A DNA stretch of 64,000 nucleotides, taken from contig OX387202.1 in NCBI GenBank assembly GCA_947561715.1, positions 5,035,001 through 5,099,000 of the forward strand, given 5' to 3'. The position numbers and the translations under genes are program-made. This stretch comes from Ascidia mentula (lineage: Eukaryota; Chordata; Ascidiacea; Phlebobranchia; Ascidiidae). This document shows positions 9,685-23,014 of the stretch, in pieces. Below the pieces are notes generated by a model. It was not told the origin of the DNA. It was given only the letters and a program-made list of their open reading frames with translations, and did not search any database. How positions within the stretch are numbered: position 1 is the stretch's first letter; the number at the start of each line of letters is the position of its first letter.

Positions 9685-10764
9685 AAACCGACGTTTCGTC
9701 TACCATCTGGCGAGACTTCCTCAGGGTTATGTCAACAATACTCCACCAAGCGTACAAACACTAAAAACGCAAGAAAAACACAAGAAAAAAAGGGAATGGA
9801 TAACACTGGCGCCGCTTGTATCGTCACGTGACCAAGTGTGTAGCTGGGCGTATCACTTACAACAAGTTGTTGTAAACCGCTGGAAAGTACACACATTGCT
9901 CCTTGTCATTCACGCAATGGTTGTTTTTTGGATGTTGAGTGTTTCCAGGAATATACGTTTTGTGTGGTCCTTGGCAATAGCGGATGATGAGTGTATGGTG
10001 TCCTTTGACGTGGTGTCTCTTTTCACCAATTTGCCAATATCGGTAGCTGTTACTAATGTCATGGCACGCTTAGAGGTTGACAGTAACCTTGAGCAGTGCA
10101 CGTTGCTATCCTGTGAGGATATCGCAGAAGGGATGAAATTATGTTTAAACGCCACCTATTTTTCCTTCGCGGTGTGTTTTACCAACAGGTTTTTGGTACG
10201 GCGATGGGTTTTCTTATCTCTGTGGTAGTGGCGAATGTAGTTATGGAAACAATCGATCATAAGGCACTCGCCACTTTTGCGCATTCTCCCCGTTACTGGA
10301 AGCGTTATGTCGACGACACCTTCGTCATCGTTGATGAAGCACAGCTCCAGTTGTTCCTTACACACATTAACCGTGTGGAAGATTCTATGAAATTTACTTT
10401 AGAAAAGGAAAGGGGTGGTACACTACCATTTTTGGATACAGAGGTTATCCGTGATGAGAATGGGTTGATTAGCACTCGTGTGTATCACAAGCCGACGCAC
10501 ACCAATCGGTACTTATCGTTTAAGTCGGCACATCCGATATAGCATAAGACAGCGGTAGTGCGGTCGCTGATGGATAGAGACGAGGATCTGGCTTCCAGAG
10601 AAGAAGACCGTGAAAAAGAGGTGAAGTTCATCAAGAATGCACTGCGGAAGAATCTGTATCTGTCATGGATGTTTAGAAGAAAGCCCGCGGTCAAGCCACA
10701 AGAAACAGCGCCAACTACCGGTACGATATTTTTGCCATACGTTCTTGTTTTAACAACCTTATAA
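9620..10764 (+). mobile_element. Penelope-like element fragment PLE-A, copy 1
   Basis: RT fragment of a Penelope-like element in three overlapping or adjacent frames: 9836-10228, 10141-10542 and 10558-10764. Visible RT blocks are ECMVSFDVVSLFTNLP (motif A, near 9985), GTAMGFLISVVVANVVME (motif B), YVDDTF (motif C, 10306-10320), and TLPFLDTEV followed by KPTHTNRYLSFKSAHP. It is truncated at both ends: no N-terminal region beyond the PLVSSRDQV block and no GIY-YIG domain. Upstream, at 9685-9729, lies an antisense hammerhead-like motif, as expected for an inverted terminal repeat at the 5' end. Interrupted and inactive. All six copies share these ends, so they descend from one insertion. Confidence 0.8.
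9685..9729 (-). ncRNA. hammerhead-ribozyme-like motif of PLE-A (copy 1, antisense)
   Basis: On the minus strand: AACC before CUGAGGA, one extra A, helix II GUCU/AGAC extended by GCC/GGU-type pairs across a bulged C, GAA, self-complementary ACGU, C at the cleavage position, then GGUUU. Helix I has four pairs here; in the copy at 63854-63898 it has five. It lies antisense to the RT, as expected for an inverted 5' terminal repeat. Confidence 0.55.
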
Positions 10765-11940
10765 TTTCAACAAAAAAATATCTCTCCATACTTTCTCTAC
10801 AGAATGCAAGCAAGAACATCGGCCAAGTTGTAACATTTTGCGTTTTCTTCAATGCCTGAATTGCATGATAACTTTATCAGTTGTTTTGGCAACGTCAGTC
10901 AAACGGCCGATCCATATATCAAGAAAAAACCTTATTTGGATTCGTGACTAGGGTAACCTGGATTCGGATTCCGTTGCGGACGAAAAAACTGAAAATATAC
11001 GAAAAAAAGGTGCAATTCTATACAAACAAATTCCTATGTGATAAATGGCACAGGCATCACTGTTTGAATAGTTTTTTTATTCTAGTTAAGTTTATTTTTA
11101 ATTCCAAATATATACCCTCGAATTTAAATTTATGTGAGACATAAGTACTAAAATTCAGAAAAATATGATTTTCAGTCATGAAGTTTTTAATATAGTTCCT
11201 AAGGCCTGGAAAGGATTCGAAACTAACCTTCTCATTGATCAAACACTCTTTTAGCGATGCGAAATGACAAAAGTTGTTCGTTATCTTTTGTCAAAAGAAG
11301 GTGATTGCTTATCCCACGTATTAAGTTTACAGTTAATGCTATGCAAAGGCCTCGAACACTATGTTTGTGAACAGTCTGAATTGTGTGAAGCCTTCTATTA
11401 GCACTACTAAAACACATTTAGATAAACGTGTGTGGATAAGCAGGCGGCTAAGTCGCAGATAAAGATCAAGACGTTCCCAATAAGGTCGTTGATTCGTTGC
11501 TTTGAACGTGATGCAATATAGGTCGTTCGACATGAAGGTGATTTGCACACAGCGATCATTAACTGCACTCAATCCAAAACCATACATGGAAGTAACGTAT
11601 GGGATATAGCTCGAGAAAATGTCAAAAATGACTACAGGAATCAACCTGTACAGGTCGGTTTATTTCAAAACCACACAAGCAAAAGCAATCAACTAGCTGT
11701 AAAGTTAAATATTGTTTGACCTTGTTTTTACAAAAAAAATTTCAAAGTTAACAGTCTTCAGATGATCATCGACTCGAAGATTCCAAATTCTGTTAATTCA
11801 AGTTCGTCCATTTCGAATTAACAAAACGTGCAGTAAGATGTCGCATATGACAGAAAAGCTTTATCACATAAGTTAAAGTTTTATCATATAAGTTACAATT
11901 TTTTTGCTAAAAATTAGAATATTTTTCACAAAATTTGCAT
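10765..11940. repeat. block M and zinc-finger 3' flank (unit B)
   Basis: Non-coding repeat between PLE-A and the zinc-finger gene, also at about 18890, 28111, 38467, 43650, 46300 and 54241, and reversed at 61921. It holds a minus-strand frame of 101 codons (11339-11644) opening with TTG rather than ATG, recurring nearly unchanged in five units. An overlapping frame at 11232-11417 is equally conserved, which points to duplication rather than selection on protein. Block N is missing here: M runs straight into the zinc-finger 3' flank at about 11700. Confidence 0.5.
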
Positions 11941-13044
11941 TTAAATTCTCTGTCCAGTGTGAGTTCGAACGTGTGTCCTCAGATTGCTTGATTGATTGAA
12001 AGCTTTATTACAAATCCTGCGTTTAAATGGTTTCTCTCCAGTGTGAATTCGTTGATGGATTTTCATTTCTGAACAAGTTTTGAAACATTTTTCGCAAATA
12101 TCGCATCTGAAAGGTTTTTCTCCTGTATGAATTCGAACGTGTGTCGTTCGAGAGCTTGATTGATTGAAAGCTTTATTACAAATCCTGCATTTAAATGGTT
12201 TCTCTCCAGTGTGAATTCGTTGATGGATTTTTAATTTTGATCCAGTTTTAAAACATTTTTCGCATACATCGCATCTGAAAGGTTTTTCTCCAGTGTGCAT
12301 TCGAACGTGTGTCGCTAGATGGCCAGATTGATTGAAAGCTTTTTCACAAATCTTACATTTAAATGGTTTCTCTCCAGTGTGAGATCGTATGTGTATTGTT
12401 CGAGAGCTTGATGTAGTGAAAGCTTTATCACAAATGTTACATTTAAATGGTTTCTCTCCAGTATGAATTCGAAAGTGCTTCTTTCGAGAGCTTGTTGTAG
12501 TGAAAGCTTTATCACAAATGTTACATTTAAATGGTTTCTCTCCAGTGTGAGATCGTATGTGCTTTGTTCGTTTATCTGTATCAATAAAAGTCTTATCGCA
12601 CATGTTGCACTTGTAAGGTTTCTCTCCAGTATGAATTCGTTCGTGTACCATTCGATGACTTGATGTACTGAAAGCCTTATCGCAAATCCTACACTCAAAT
12701 GGTTTCTCTCCAGTGTGAATTCGTTCGTGTACCATTCGATAACTTGATGTACTGAAAGCCTTATAGCAAACACTACACTTAAATGGTTTCTCTCCAGTGT
12801 GAATTCGTTGATGGATTTTCAATTCTGAGCGATTGTTGAAACATTTTTCGCAAACATCGCATCTGAAAGGTTTTTGTCCAGTATGAGTTTGAAAGTGCCT
12901 CGTCCGAGAGCTTGATGTACTGAATGCTTTATCACAAATATTGCACTTGAACGGTTTCTGTCCAGTGTGAATTCGTAGATGTGTCTTTAGATAAGACTTC
13001 TGAGTGAAAACCTTAGAACATAACGTGCACTTATAGGGATTCAT
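11941..13044 (-). CDS. thirteen-finger C2H2 zinc-finger protein (unit B)
   Basis: 367 codons: MNP then thirteen 28-residue fingers in perfect register. Recognition residues (-1,2,3,6) are QSYT, TSSR, NSEI, TSYV, TSHV, DDKK, TSSK, TSSI, QGHT, TSKI, QSST, TSEI and QSNT. Fingers 2, 4-8 and 11 have Arg at the usual Leu position of the helix; finger 12 has Met. Linkers are TGEKP, or TGQKP after fingers 1 and 2. Finger 13 has Arg instead of its first Cys (FKRRIC), so it probably does not bind zinc; the other twelve keep all ligands. A long array should contact an extended DNA site. It is probably nuclear, with no effector domain in this exon. Start chosen at the conserved MNP. It has a near-identical twin at 47398-48501. 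Confidence 0.88.
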   Translation of the reverse strand: MNPYKCTLCSKVFTQKSYLKTHLRIHTGQKPFKCNICDKAFSTSSSRTRHFQTHTGQKPFRCDVCEKCFNNRSELKIHQRIHTGEKPFKCSVCYKAFSTSSYRMVHERIHTGEKPFECRICDKAFSTSSHRMVHERIHTGEKPYKCNMCDKTFIDTDKRTKHIRSHTGEKPFKCNICDKAFTTTSSRKKHFRIHTGEKPFKCNICDKAFTTSSSRTIHIRSHTGEKPFKCKICEKAFNQSGHLATHVRMHTGEKPFRCDVCEKCFKTGSKLKIHQRIHTGEKPFKCRICNKAFNQSSSRTTHVRIHTGEKPFRCDICEKCFKTCSEMKIHQRIHTGEKPFKRRICNKAFNQSSNLRTHVRTHTGQRI

Positions 13045-14172
13045 TCTGTAAACTTTTTCAGAGCAATATTTTAGAACATTTCCCTCTTTAATTCTCCTTA
13101 CGTCTCAGATGTTGTTTGATTCGTAAAAAGTTCTTCCACTGTGAGAAACAGAATTGCCACTAACCATAATTGAAGGTTTAAATCGATAAAATTTGCTTCT
13201 ACTTGCTATAGCAATAAATATTCATGTGCGCAGAACAAAATCTTGTAGTTAAATATACATTAATTAATTAACAGCAACTCGCTGCTTTGTTGTTGATTTC
13301 CATCAGTTAAAATAAATAGTTTAGGTATTCATAGTTCCAAATACTAGGTATCGAATTATCAAAGGCTTGTTTCGAATTACCAAACCGACCACGTTTAAAG
13401 ATGACTGTTTTCTGTCAATCTCCTGTTATAATTTCATATACCTCCACATGCTTCCCACTTACTCTGCTAATCTTACTAGTCGTTCGTTCACACAGTTCCC
13501 TGTGCGATTTTCACATAGTTTCGTGTCTTGTTTGTCACGAACGCTGCAGCTTTGCTGGACAGGAAGTTATTGACACTTTACACTCATTTAGCACCACGGC
13601 AGCATACAGTTGTCTTTGTGTTCTGTAGTAGTAAATCAACCACACGTTTTGCACGGACAGCAATGTTGCACCGCTATAATTTGTACACATTTTATATCAG
13701 TTGTTAACACACGTGCAAATTTATCATAATTTATCTGTTGTATATTTGTGTCTATTCATGCATATAATTGGGTTCTCGTCACGTGTGTTTACAGTAAAAT
13801 ATTTGTAATCTTTTTTAATTATTTGATACACGTTTCTAAACGGCACAAATATATATATATTAAATTATATGGTATAATGGAAAACACTTGTAAGCACAAC
13901 ATATCACAGGAGTAATATAGACCAATTGTGATTTAATGCAGTAATTACCCAGAATCATGTTTGACCGAATTATTAATGTTAACACTCAACACTCCGTTTA
14001 GAATGTATAACTGTGGTTATCAAAATCCTCTTTACATCAATGTAGAAACAATTCCGTATAACTTCGTTGAAAATTATTCATGCATGTCAAGATAAATGAA
14101 GTCAAACTTAAAGTGTTTCCATGGCAAGCTTTATATAAGAATTTTTTAATACACTGGAGGTACAACATTACC
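13045..14172. other. 5' flank of the unit B zinc-finger gene
   Basis: Repeat of the common 5' flank, with a short TA-rich run near 13848-13860. The small frames at 13367-13628 are shadows shared by all units. Nothing else is recognisable. Confidence 0.5.
13710..13785. promoter_or_regulatory. paired CACGTG sites
   Basis: CACGTG at 13710-13715 and 13780-13785, the same 70-bp spacing as in unit A. It lies upstream of the divergent zinc-finger gene. Candidate E-boxes; function inferred only. Confidence 0.35.
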
Positions 14173-14515
14173 CTGCAGTTCTCGCAGCTAAGTTTTAGTC
14201 ATGATAGGAAACCCTTCTACACGATAACGGAAACATCCGGCCTGGAACGTAATGCAAGCTTTATCCGTTCCAGTGATCGAACAAGGCACATTCTGACTCA
14301 TACTGATGAGAATCCATTCAAGTGCGCAATTTGTTAAAACTTTCCTTTTTTTAACAAATTGCACAGTTGAATTGTTTCCCTCCAGTGTGTGTCAGAATGT
14401 GACTTGTTCGATCACTGGAACGGATAAAGCTTGCATTACGTTCCAGGCCGGATGTTTCCGCTATCGTGTATTTGATTTCCTATCATGACTAAAAACTAAG
14501 CTGCGAGAACTGCAG
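14173..14515. repeat. 343-bp palindrome (unit B)
   Basis: Same structure as the unit A palindrome: ends in CTGCAG, axis near 14344, arms of about 165 bp with few mismatches, each arm holding a half finger followed by a FKCAIC-type start. The arms differ slightly (for example TGATGAG in one and the mirror of CTGGAGG in the other), so it is not an exact recent inversion. Confidence 0.75.
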
Positions 14516-15736
14516 AGTAAATTTGTACCAATCTGTTTTCGAAAGTTCCATGCATTTTAACAAGCCTTACAAAAACGCGTTTATATACATTGAAAACTAT
14601 TGCAAATATATATTGCACTGGTATTGAATTGGGTGTTAACATTTAGCTCTATCAGTTACCAAACAGTTTCGTTTGGCCATAGTGCGCCTTACGGTGGTTC
14701 GTGTCTGTTGTTTGCTAGTATAGGGTAACCAGCTGATCAACGTGTACCGAAAGGTACCACAAAGCGGAAATCAGTGTGCACACAAGAGTAAAATCTAGCA
14801 CAGTGCCAACAACTGCACTGATGAGACCCTACAGGTCTGACCACTGTTGTCCTGGAGCATGCTGATGATCGTGGTATAAGTTAAAATACCAAAATTATTT
14901 TGCCGAAATGACAGTCGCGTCGAAACAGTGCATGTATACCCTGTCTGCAGATCTCATAGACTACAAACATTTCACTGTAAACACACGTGACAAGAACCCA
15001 ATGACATGCATGAATGAACACAAATATAGGCAGTTAGATTATGAGAAATTTGCCACGTGTGCTAACATCTGACATAAAATGTGCCAAATTAAAATTGTGT
15101 AACAATGTTGTGTTGGCAAAAAAAACGACTCATTTGAATGTTGAACAATCACCCCATGCTTTTATATAATCCGCACAACACATGTGGCTGATCTATTACT
15201 ACAGAACACAAAGACGCTATGCAAGCCGTGGTGATCAATGAGTGTAAAGTAATTATAACTTCCTGTCCAGCTAAGCTGCAGCGTTTGTGACCGGCATGAC
15301 ACGAAACTATGTGAAAATCGCGCAGCAAAATTATGTGAAAATCGCGCAGGGAAGTAAAGTTTACAGTTAAGATATGAAAGGCTTTGATAATTCGATGCCT
15401 AGAACTTGGAACCATTAGGTACCAAAACTAACAATTTAACTGATGTAAATCAACAAATTATTGCATACCTGACGTTGTTCCTACCATGAAGCAATGAGTT
15501 GATGTTTGAATTGGTCGGAATAATGTTTATTTTGACTACAAGATTTTTGTCCTTTGAACGTATATACTTATTGGTATAACAAGTAGATGCAAGTTTATCG
15601 TGGTAATACCTTCAATTGTGTTTCATGGTAATTCTGTTGCATCACAGTAGAAAAAACATTATCCGAATCATAAAACAAGAAATAATGAAGGAAATGCAAA
15701 CAAAACATGTAAAGCTGTTCTGGCACAAGTCATCGA
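14516..15736. other. mirror flank of unit B
   Basis: Reverse-complement counterpart of the 5' flank, with CACGTG sites near 14986 and 15053 and the 23-bp tandem duplication near 15300-15355. No credible gene. The minus-strand frame at 15149-15415 is a shadow that recurs in units A and B'. Confidence 0.55.
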
Positions 15737-16111
15737 ATGTTACACGAACGAATTCATACTGGGGAGAAACCTTACAAATACAACATTTGTGATAAAGCTT
15801 TCAGCACATCAAGCTCTCGAACGATACACTTTCGAAATCATACTAGAGAGAAACCTTTTAGATACGATGTTTGCGAAAAATATTCCAAAACTCGTCAACA
15901 ATTGATGGTCCATCAACGATTTCACACTGGAAAAAAACTTTTCGATGTAATATTTGAGAAAAAGGTTTTTAAAACTTTTGGAGGATTGCGAAAACACCGA
16001 CGAATTCATACTGGAGAGAAACCATTCAAGTGCAAGATTTATGATAAAGCTTTCAGCCAATCGAGCCATTTAAAAAAACACGTTCGAACTTACATTGGAA
16101 AGACCATTTAA
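15737..16111 (+). pseudogene. plus-strand C2H2 finger relic (unit B), still open but ligand-poor
   Basis: An open frame of 124 codons with about four finger repeats and one finger tail. Zinc ligands are damaged: YKYNIC and FRYDVC have Tyr for the first Cys, the third finger has lost its Cys pair (DVIFEKKVF), and the last has KIYDKAF with Tyr for the second Cys. Linkers are eroded (TREKP, TGKK). It could still make a short protein, but the loss of at least four ligands suggests it is no longer a working DNA-binding protein. It is the divergent partner of the gene at 11941-13044. Confidence 0.7.
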
Positions 16112-17744
16112 ATACAACATTTGTTAAAAATATTTTAATTATCTCCATCCATTAAAATTCCACCACCGAATGCATACAGGTAATAAACCATATTATTGTA
16201 AGATTTGTTATGAAACTCTCACTGAAATCAAACAATCAAAGAATACACGAGCAAATTAACTCATATGGGAGAAAAAAACTTGAACTGTAGCGCATGTGAT
16301 AAAGCTTTCTGCAGTTTAGTCTCTTACCCAAATCACATTGTAACACAAGGAGTGGAACTGTTTAAGATGTTCTGTGGGACTGCAAAATATTTGTATATTA
16401 CAAAAGAGTATATTTTTCTGCATTTCGGGAGAGGTATAGGTATGTATAAGTTTTGACGGTGTACGAATTTCTAGTCGTTTGCAAAAGAATTTATACTTTT
16501 AAAAGGTTGCCAGTCCATTTGTTGGCTGCGTTTGCTCAGCAATTATATATCACAGAGTTCAATACAGTTCCGAGACAGCGCTACAAATTTCACAATATAA
16601 TTTTGTCACTAGTTGGCGATGGATGTCTGGAGCTGGTTTAAAACTCTCCTATCATGTTTGGAAGGCCAAAGTGAACACGTTTGTGCAGAAATTTCATGTA
16701 AATTTTTGACAATTTTTCCTTAAAGTGCATGTGAAATGGAAAATTTTATTAAAAAATAATTAAACTATGAAATGGTCATTGCTTTCAACAACTTTTGGCG
16801 GAAAAAGGTAGCTTTATACGGCAACAGGTTTCTGAGATACAGCTGAACAAAGTTGCATTTTTGCAGTTTCTATCGTAATCGTGCGAAATCTTCAGTCGTA
16901 AGGGAGCTGCCAGCGAGGCTTATACAGGTGCACAACTAGTGAACAAGTGCAACATACGGATTTTGATTGTTTATTTAAAATGCAAACAAAGGGCGGTTGT
17001 TTTGACCTATTAGGTCTTGTTTAGTTTCTTTGTAATGAAAACTGTTGCTGGGACAAGGTGCTTTTGTGGTCAAACCATATGTGATGTCATCTTTTTTAAG
17101 TCTTAAAATCAAGGCATTGATGATTGCTAATATCAGACATAAACTTTTCAAAAACGTCAATTAGTACTCATTGAAGCATTTTCGTTTTGTCCACTCCCGG
17201 CAGAAGATAAGTAATTTTATATTGGAGCTGGCAAACATCGCCGTGAAAAACAGAACAAACCTACTGAAACGATATGGTGCTTAATTAGTTGTGTTTTACG
17301 TATAATATTGGTATAAAATCCGCTACAATCAACTACTAGTGTACAAATTTTAGAGATTACAAATATTATGAAATCATCCGCTGAGGTTAAAGTAATGACA
17401 TGACACATCAGAGTAACATATTTTTGTATCATGTCACAGCTTGGCCTTTGTGGTAACCTTATTTATAGGTCGCCGTAAGTTTGAAACTATTCGATATCAA
17501 CAACATAAGACTTTCTTCCTATGCAAACAACGCATTTTTTACATTGACGTAGAACCGAAATACTTTGAAAGTATGTTTATTGTGGATGTAACTTTAGTTT
17601 TACGCAAAGTTGCCATGGCCAAATACACGACCAAGGAAACATCCGGCCTAGAACGCAATGCATGCTTTATCCGTTCTGGTGATCAAACAAGGCTCATTCG
17701 GACTCCATTCAACTGCGCAATTTGTTCAAAAATACTTCTCTTTT
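16112..17744. other. tail blocks T and L (unit B)
   Basis: Repeat sequence with further eroded finger pieces near 16200-16340 (CKICYETLTEIK and CSACDKAFCSLVSYPNH) and, in block L, the half finger near 17640-17740. Compared with unit A, about 30 bp near 16890 (the GAGAATATTGTTGCG region) is missing. No gene is seen. Confidence 0.5.
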
Positions 17745-18889
17745 GACTGCCAGGCATAGTAATTAATGGCAATTGCTCTTCTGGCACTTAAGTTTCTAAA
17801 GTGTTTATTTGAAACCGACTTTTCGTCTACCATCCGGCGAGACTTCCTCAGGGTTATGTCAACAATAATCCACCAAGCGCACAAACACTAAAAACGCAAG
17901 AAAAACACAAGAAAAAAAGGGAATGGATAACACTAGCGCCGCTTGTATCGTCACGTGACCAAGTGTGTAGCTGGGCGTATCACTTACAACAAGTTGTTGT
18001 AAACCGCTGGAAAGTACACACATTGCTCCTTGTCATTCACGCAATGGTTGTTTTTTGGATGTTGAGTTTTTCCAGGAATAGACGTTTTGTGTGGTACTTG
18101 GCAATAGCGGATGATGAGTGTATGGTGTCCTTTGGCGTGGTGTCTCTTTTCACCAATGTGCCAATATCGGTAGCTGTTACTACTTTCATGGCACGCTTAG
18201 AGGTTGACAGTAACCTTGAGCAGTGCACGTTGCTATCCTGTGAGGATATCGCAGAAGGGAAGAAATTATGTTTAAACGCCACCTAATTTTCCTTTCGCGG
18301 TGTGTTTTACCAACAGGTGTTTGGTACGGCGATGGGTTCTCTTATCTCTGTGGTAGTGGCGAATGTAGTAATGGAAACAATCGAGGATAAGGCACTCACA
18401 ACTTTTGCGCATTCTTCCCTTTACTGGAAGCGTTATGTCGACTACACCTTCGCCATCGTTGATGCACAGCTTCAGTTGTTCCTTACCCACATTAACCGTG
18501 TGGAAGATTCCATCAAATTTACTTCAGAAAGAGAAAGGGGTGGTACACTACCATTTTTGGATACAGAGGTTATCCGTGATGAGAATGGGTTGATTAGCAC
18601 TCGTGTGTATCGCAAGCCGACGCACACCAATCGGTACCAGTCGTTTAAGTCGGCACATCCGATATAGCACAAAACAGCGGTAGTGCGGTCGCTGATGGAT
18701 AGAGACGAGGCTCTGGTTTCCAGAGAAGAAGACCGTGAAAAAGAGGTGAAGTTCATCAAGAATGCACTGCGGAAGAATCTGTATCTGTCATGGATGTTTA
18801 GAAGAAAGCCCGCGGTCAATCCACAAGAAACAGCGCCAACTACCGGTACAAACGTTTCGCCATATGTTCTTGTTTTAACAACCTTATAA
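17745..18889 (+). mobile_element. Penelope-like element fragment PLE-A, copy 2
   Basis: Same 5'- and 3'-truncated RT fragment as copy 1, with RT pieces at 17963-18286, 18302-18667 and 18683-18889. It is interrupted, and its catalytic YVDD box is altered. An antisense hammerhead-like motif lies at 17812-17855, with helix III changed from ACGU so that it is no longer self-complementary. A dead passenger of the array. Confidence 0.8.
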
Positions 18890-20686
18890 TTTCAACAAAA
18901 AAATATCTCTCCATACTTTCTCTACAGAGTGCAAGCAACAACATCGGCCAAGCTGTACGCACTTTGCGTTTTCTGTTGTTTGGCAACGTCAGTCAAACGC
19001 ACTTTGCGTTTTCTTCAATGCCTGATATCAATTGCATGATAACTTTTTCAGTTGTTTTAGCAACGTCAGCCAAACGGCCGATCCATATATGAAGAAAAAA
19101 CCTTATTGGGATTCGTGACTAGGATAACATATGTTGGGATTCCGTTGCGGAAAAAAATAAAAATATAACAAAAAAAGATGCAATTGTATACAAACAAATT
19201 CCAATGTGATAAATGGCCAAGAAGAATTTCTACTTAGGCATCACTGTTTGAATAGTTTGTTTATTCTGGTTAAGTTTATTTTTTATTCCAAATATATACC
19301 CTCGAATTTAAGTTTATGTGAGACATAAGTACTAAAATTCAGAAAAAATGAATTTCAGTCATGAAGTTTTTAATAGTTCCTAAGCCTGGAAAGGATGCGA
19401 AACTAACCTTCTCATTGATTAAACACTCCTTTAGCGATGCGAAAGGACAAAATTGTCCCTTATCTTTTGTTAAAAGAAGGTAATTGCTTGTCCCTTGTAT
19501 TAAGTCTACAGTTAATGCTATACAAAGGCCTCGAACACTATGTTTGTAAACAGTCTGAATTGTGTGAAGCCTTCCATTAGCACAACAAACACATTTAGAT
19601 AAACGTGTGTGGATAAGCAGGCGGCTAAATCGCAGACAAAGATCAAGATGTTCCCAATAAGGTCGTTGACTCGTTGCTTTGAACGTTATGCAATATAGGG
19701 CGTTCGACATGGGGGTGATTTGCACACAACGATCGTTAACTGCACTCAATCCAAAACCATAGATGGAAGTAACGTATGGGATATAGCTCGAGAAAATGTC
19801 AAAAATGACTACAGGAATCAACCAGTACAAGGCAGTTTATTTCAAAACCACACAAGCAAAAGCAATCAACTAGCTGTAAAGTTAAATATTTGTTAAGGCT
19901 GATTCCCACTGGCTAACGATAGGACAACGATTGGGAAATACACACGCCGTGCCCGATTTCGCATAGGACACTGCAAAACCGTGTGTACACAGAAATACAA
20001 AAATATTTGATAAAGTTCCAAGCACACAATCAATGCCAACACTTTAGAAATTCGTACAGTTTGTTAAAACAATTCCAAACATGCTGCTGTAATGTTCACT
20101 ATTATTACTGTATCCTATAATATAATGTTTCTGTTGCTGCCAGGCATATAACGTCGCGTGATGTCACAAGCGGTCATGGATTTCAGAACATTTAAATTTT
20201 TGCCCGCCAAAAAGGCTGGTTGGCAATCGTGGCCTCCGGTCGCCATCGCAAGCGACAGCAACCAGGTGATAGTGGGTAGGTGAGATACGCCCGTCTTATC
20301 GCAGACAAGATGCCTGCAGGGTTCGTTCAACAACACGTGCCTTTGTTACAAAATTCTGGACCAGTCCGAAAAGTTCTTAGTAACCTGCGCGAAAATATTT
20401 TTCGCCTTAGATCTTTTAAATTACCTTTTCATGCATCGTAACAGAAGTCATCAGTATTTATATTTGCACGACTGTGGTTGACCTTGTTTTTACAAAAAAT
20501 TGTCAAAGTTAACAGTCTTCAGATGAATCATCGATTCGAAGATTCCAAATTATGTTAATTCAAGTTTGACCATTTCGAATTAAAAGAACGTGCAGTAAGA
20601 CGCTGTTTTTGACAAAAATACTTTACCACATACGTTACAGTTGAAGGTCTGTGCTACAATTTAAATATTTTTCACAAATTTTGCAT
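18890..20686. repeat. blocks M and N (unit C)
   Basis: M contains a 163-codon minus-strand frame (19339-19830), the longest version of the recurrent M frame. It has no recognisable domain and other copies are closed by frame changes, so I leave it as non-coding. A 42-bp tandem duplication near 18953-19010 (ACGCACTTTGCGTTTTCT twice) is shared only with the unit at 28190. N starts near 19893 with GGCTGATTCCCACTGG and is internally deleted at about 20330. Confidence 0.5.
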
Positions 20687-22667
<1,981 letters not shown>

Positions 22668-23014
22668 CTGCAGTTTTCGCAGCTAAGTTTTAGTCATGAT
22701 AGCAAATCCTTCTACACGATAACGGAAACATCCGGCCTGGAACGAAATGCACGCTTTATCCGTTCCAGTGCACATTCTAACAAGGCACATTCTAACTCAT
22801 AATGTTGAGAAACCATTCAAGTGCGCAATTTGTTAAAACTTTCCTTTTCTTAACAAATTGCACAGTTGAACTGTTTCCCTCCAGTGTGAGTCAAAATGTG
22901 ACTTGTTCGATCACTGGAACGGATAAAGCGTGCATTTCGTTCCAGGCCGGATGTTTCCGTTATCGTGTAGAAGGATTTCCTATCAAGACTAAAACTTAGC
23001 TGCGAGAACTGCAG
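22668..23014. repeat. 347-bp palindrome (unit C)
   Basis: Counterpart of the palindromes at 6085 and 14173, with CTGCAG ends and an axis near 22846. The left arm has a local rearrangement (a repeated GCACATTCTAACAAGGCACATTC), so the arms match less well than in units A and B. Confidence 0.7.

Larger units (their letters stand above)
11200..17200. repeat. left copy of a 6-kb near-identical segmental duplication
   Basis: Matches about 46660-52660 at a shift of 35,450-35,457 bp, with only scattered substitutions and small indels. It spans the end of block M, the 13-finger gene, both flanks, the palindrome, the finger relic and tail T. Similarity falls to the ordinary inter-unit level at both ends. 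The duplication is recent or has been kept alike by gene conversion; an assembly or haplotype artefact is possible. Confidence 0.8.

Noticed and set aside
9620-10764. RT fragment considered as LTR-retrotransposon or LINE
   Set aside because: RT blocks (SFDVVSLFTN, GTAMGS, YVDDTF, KPTHTNRYLSFKSAHP), the GIY-YIG domain in related PLE-B and the hammerhead-bearing inverted repeats fit Penelope-like elements; no gag, integrase or protease is seen.
11339-11644. Conserved 101-codon minus-strand frame in block M
   Set aside because: No ATG, no recognisable domain, an overlapping frame is equally conserved, and conservation is explained by recent duplication.
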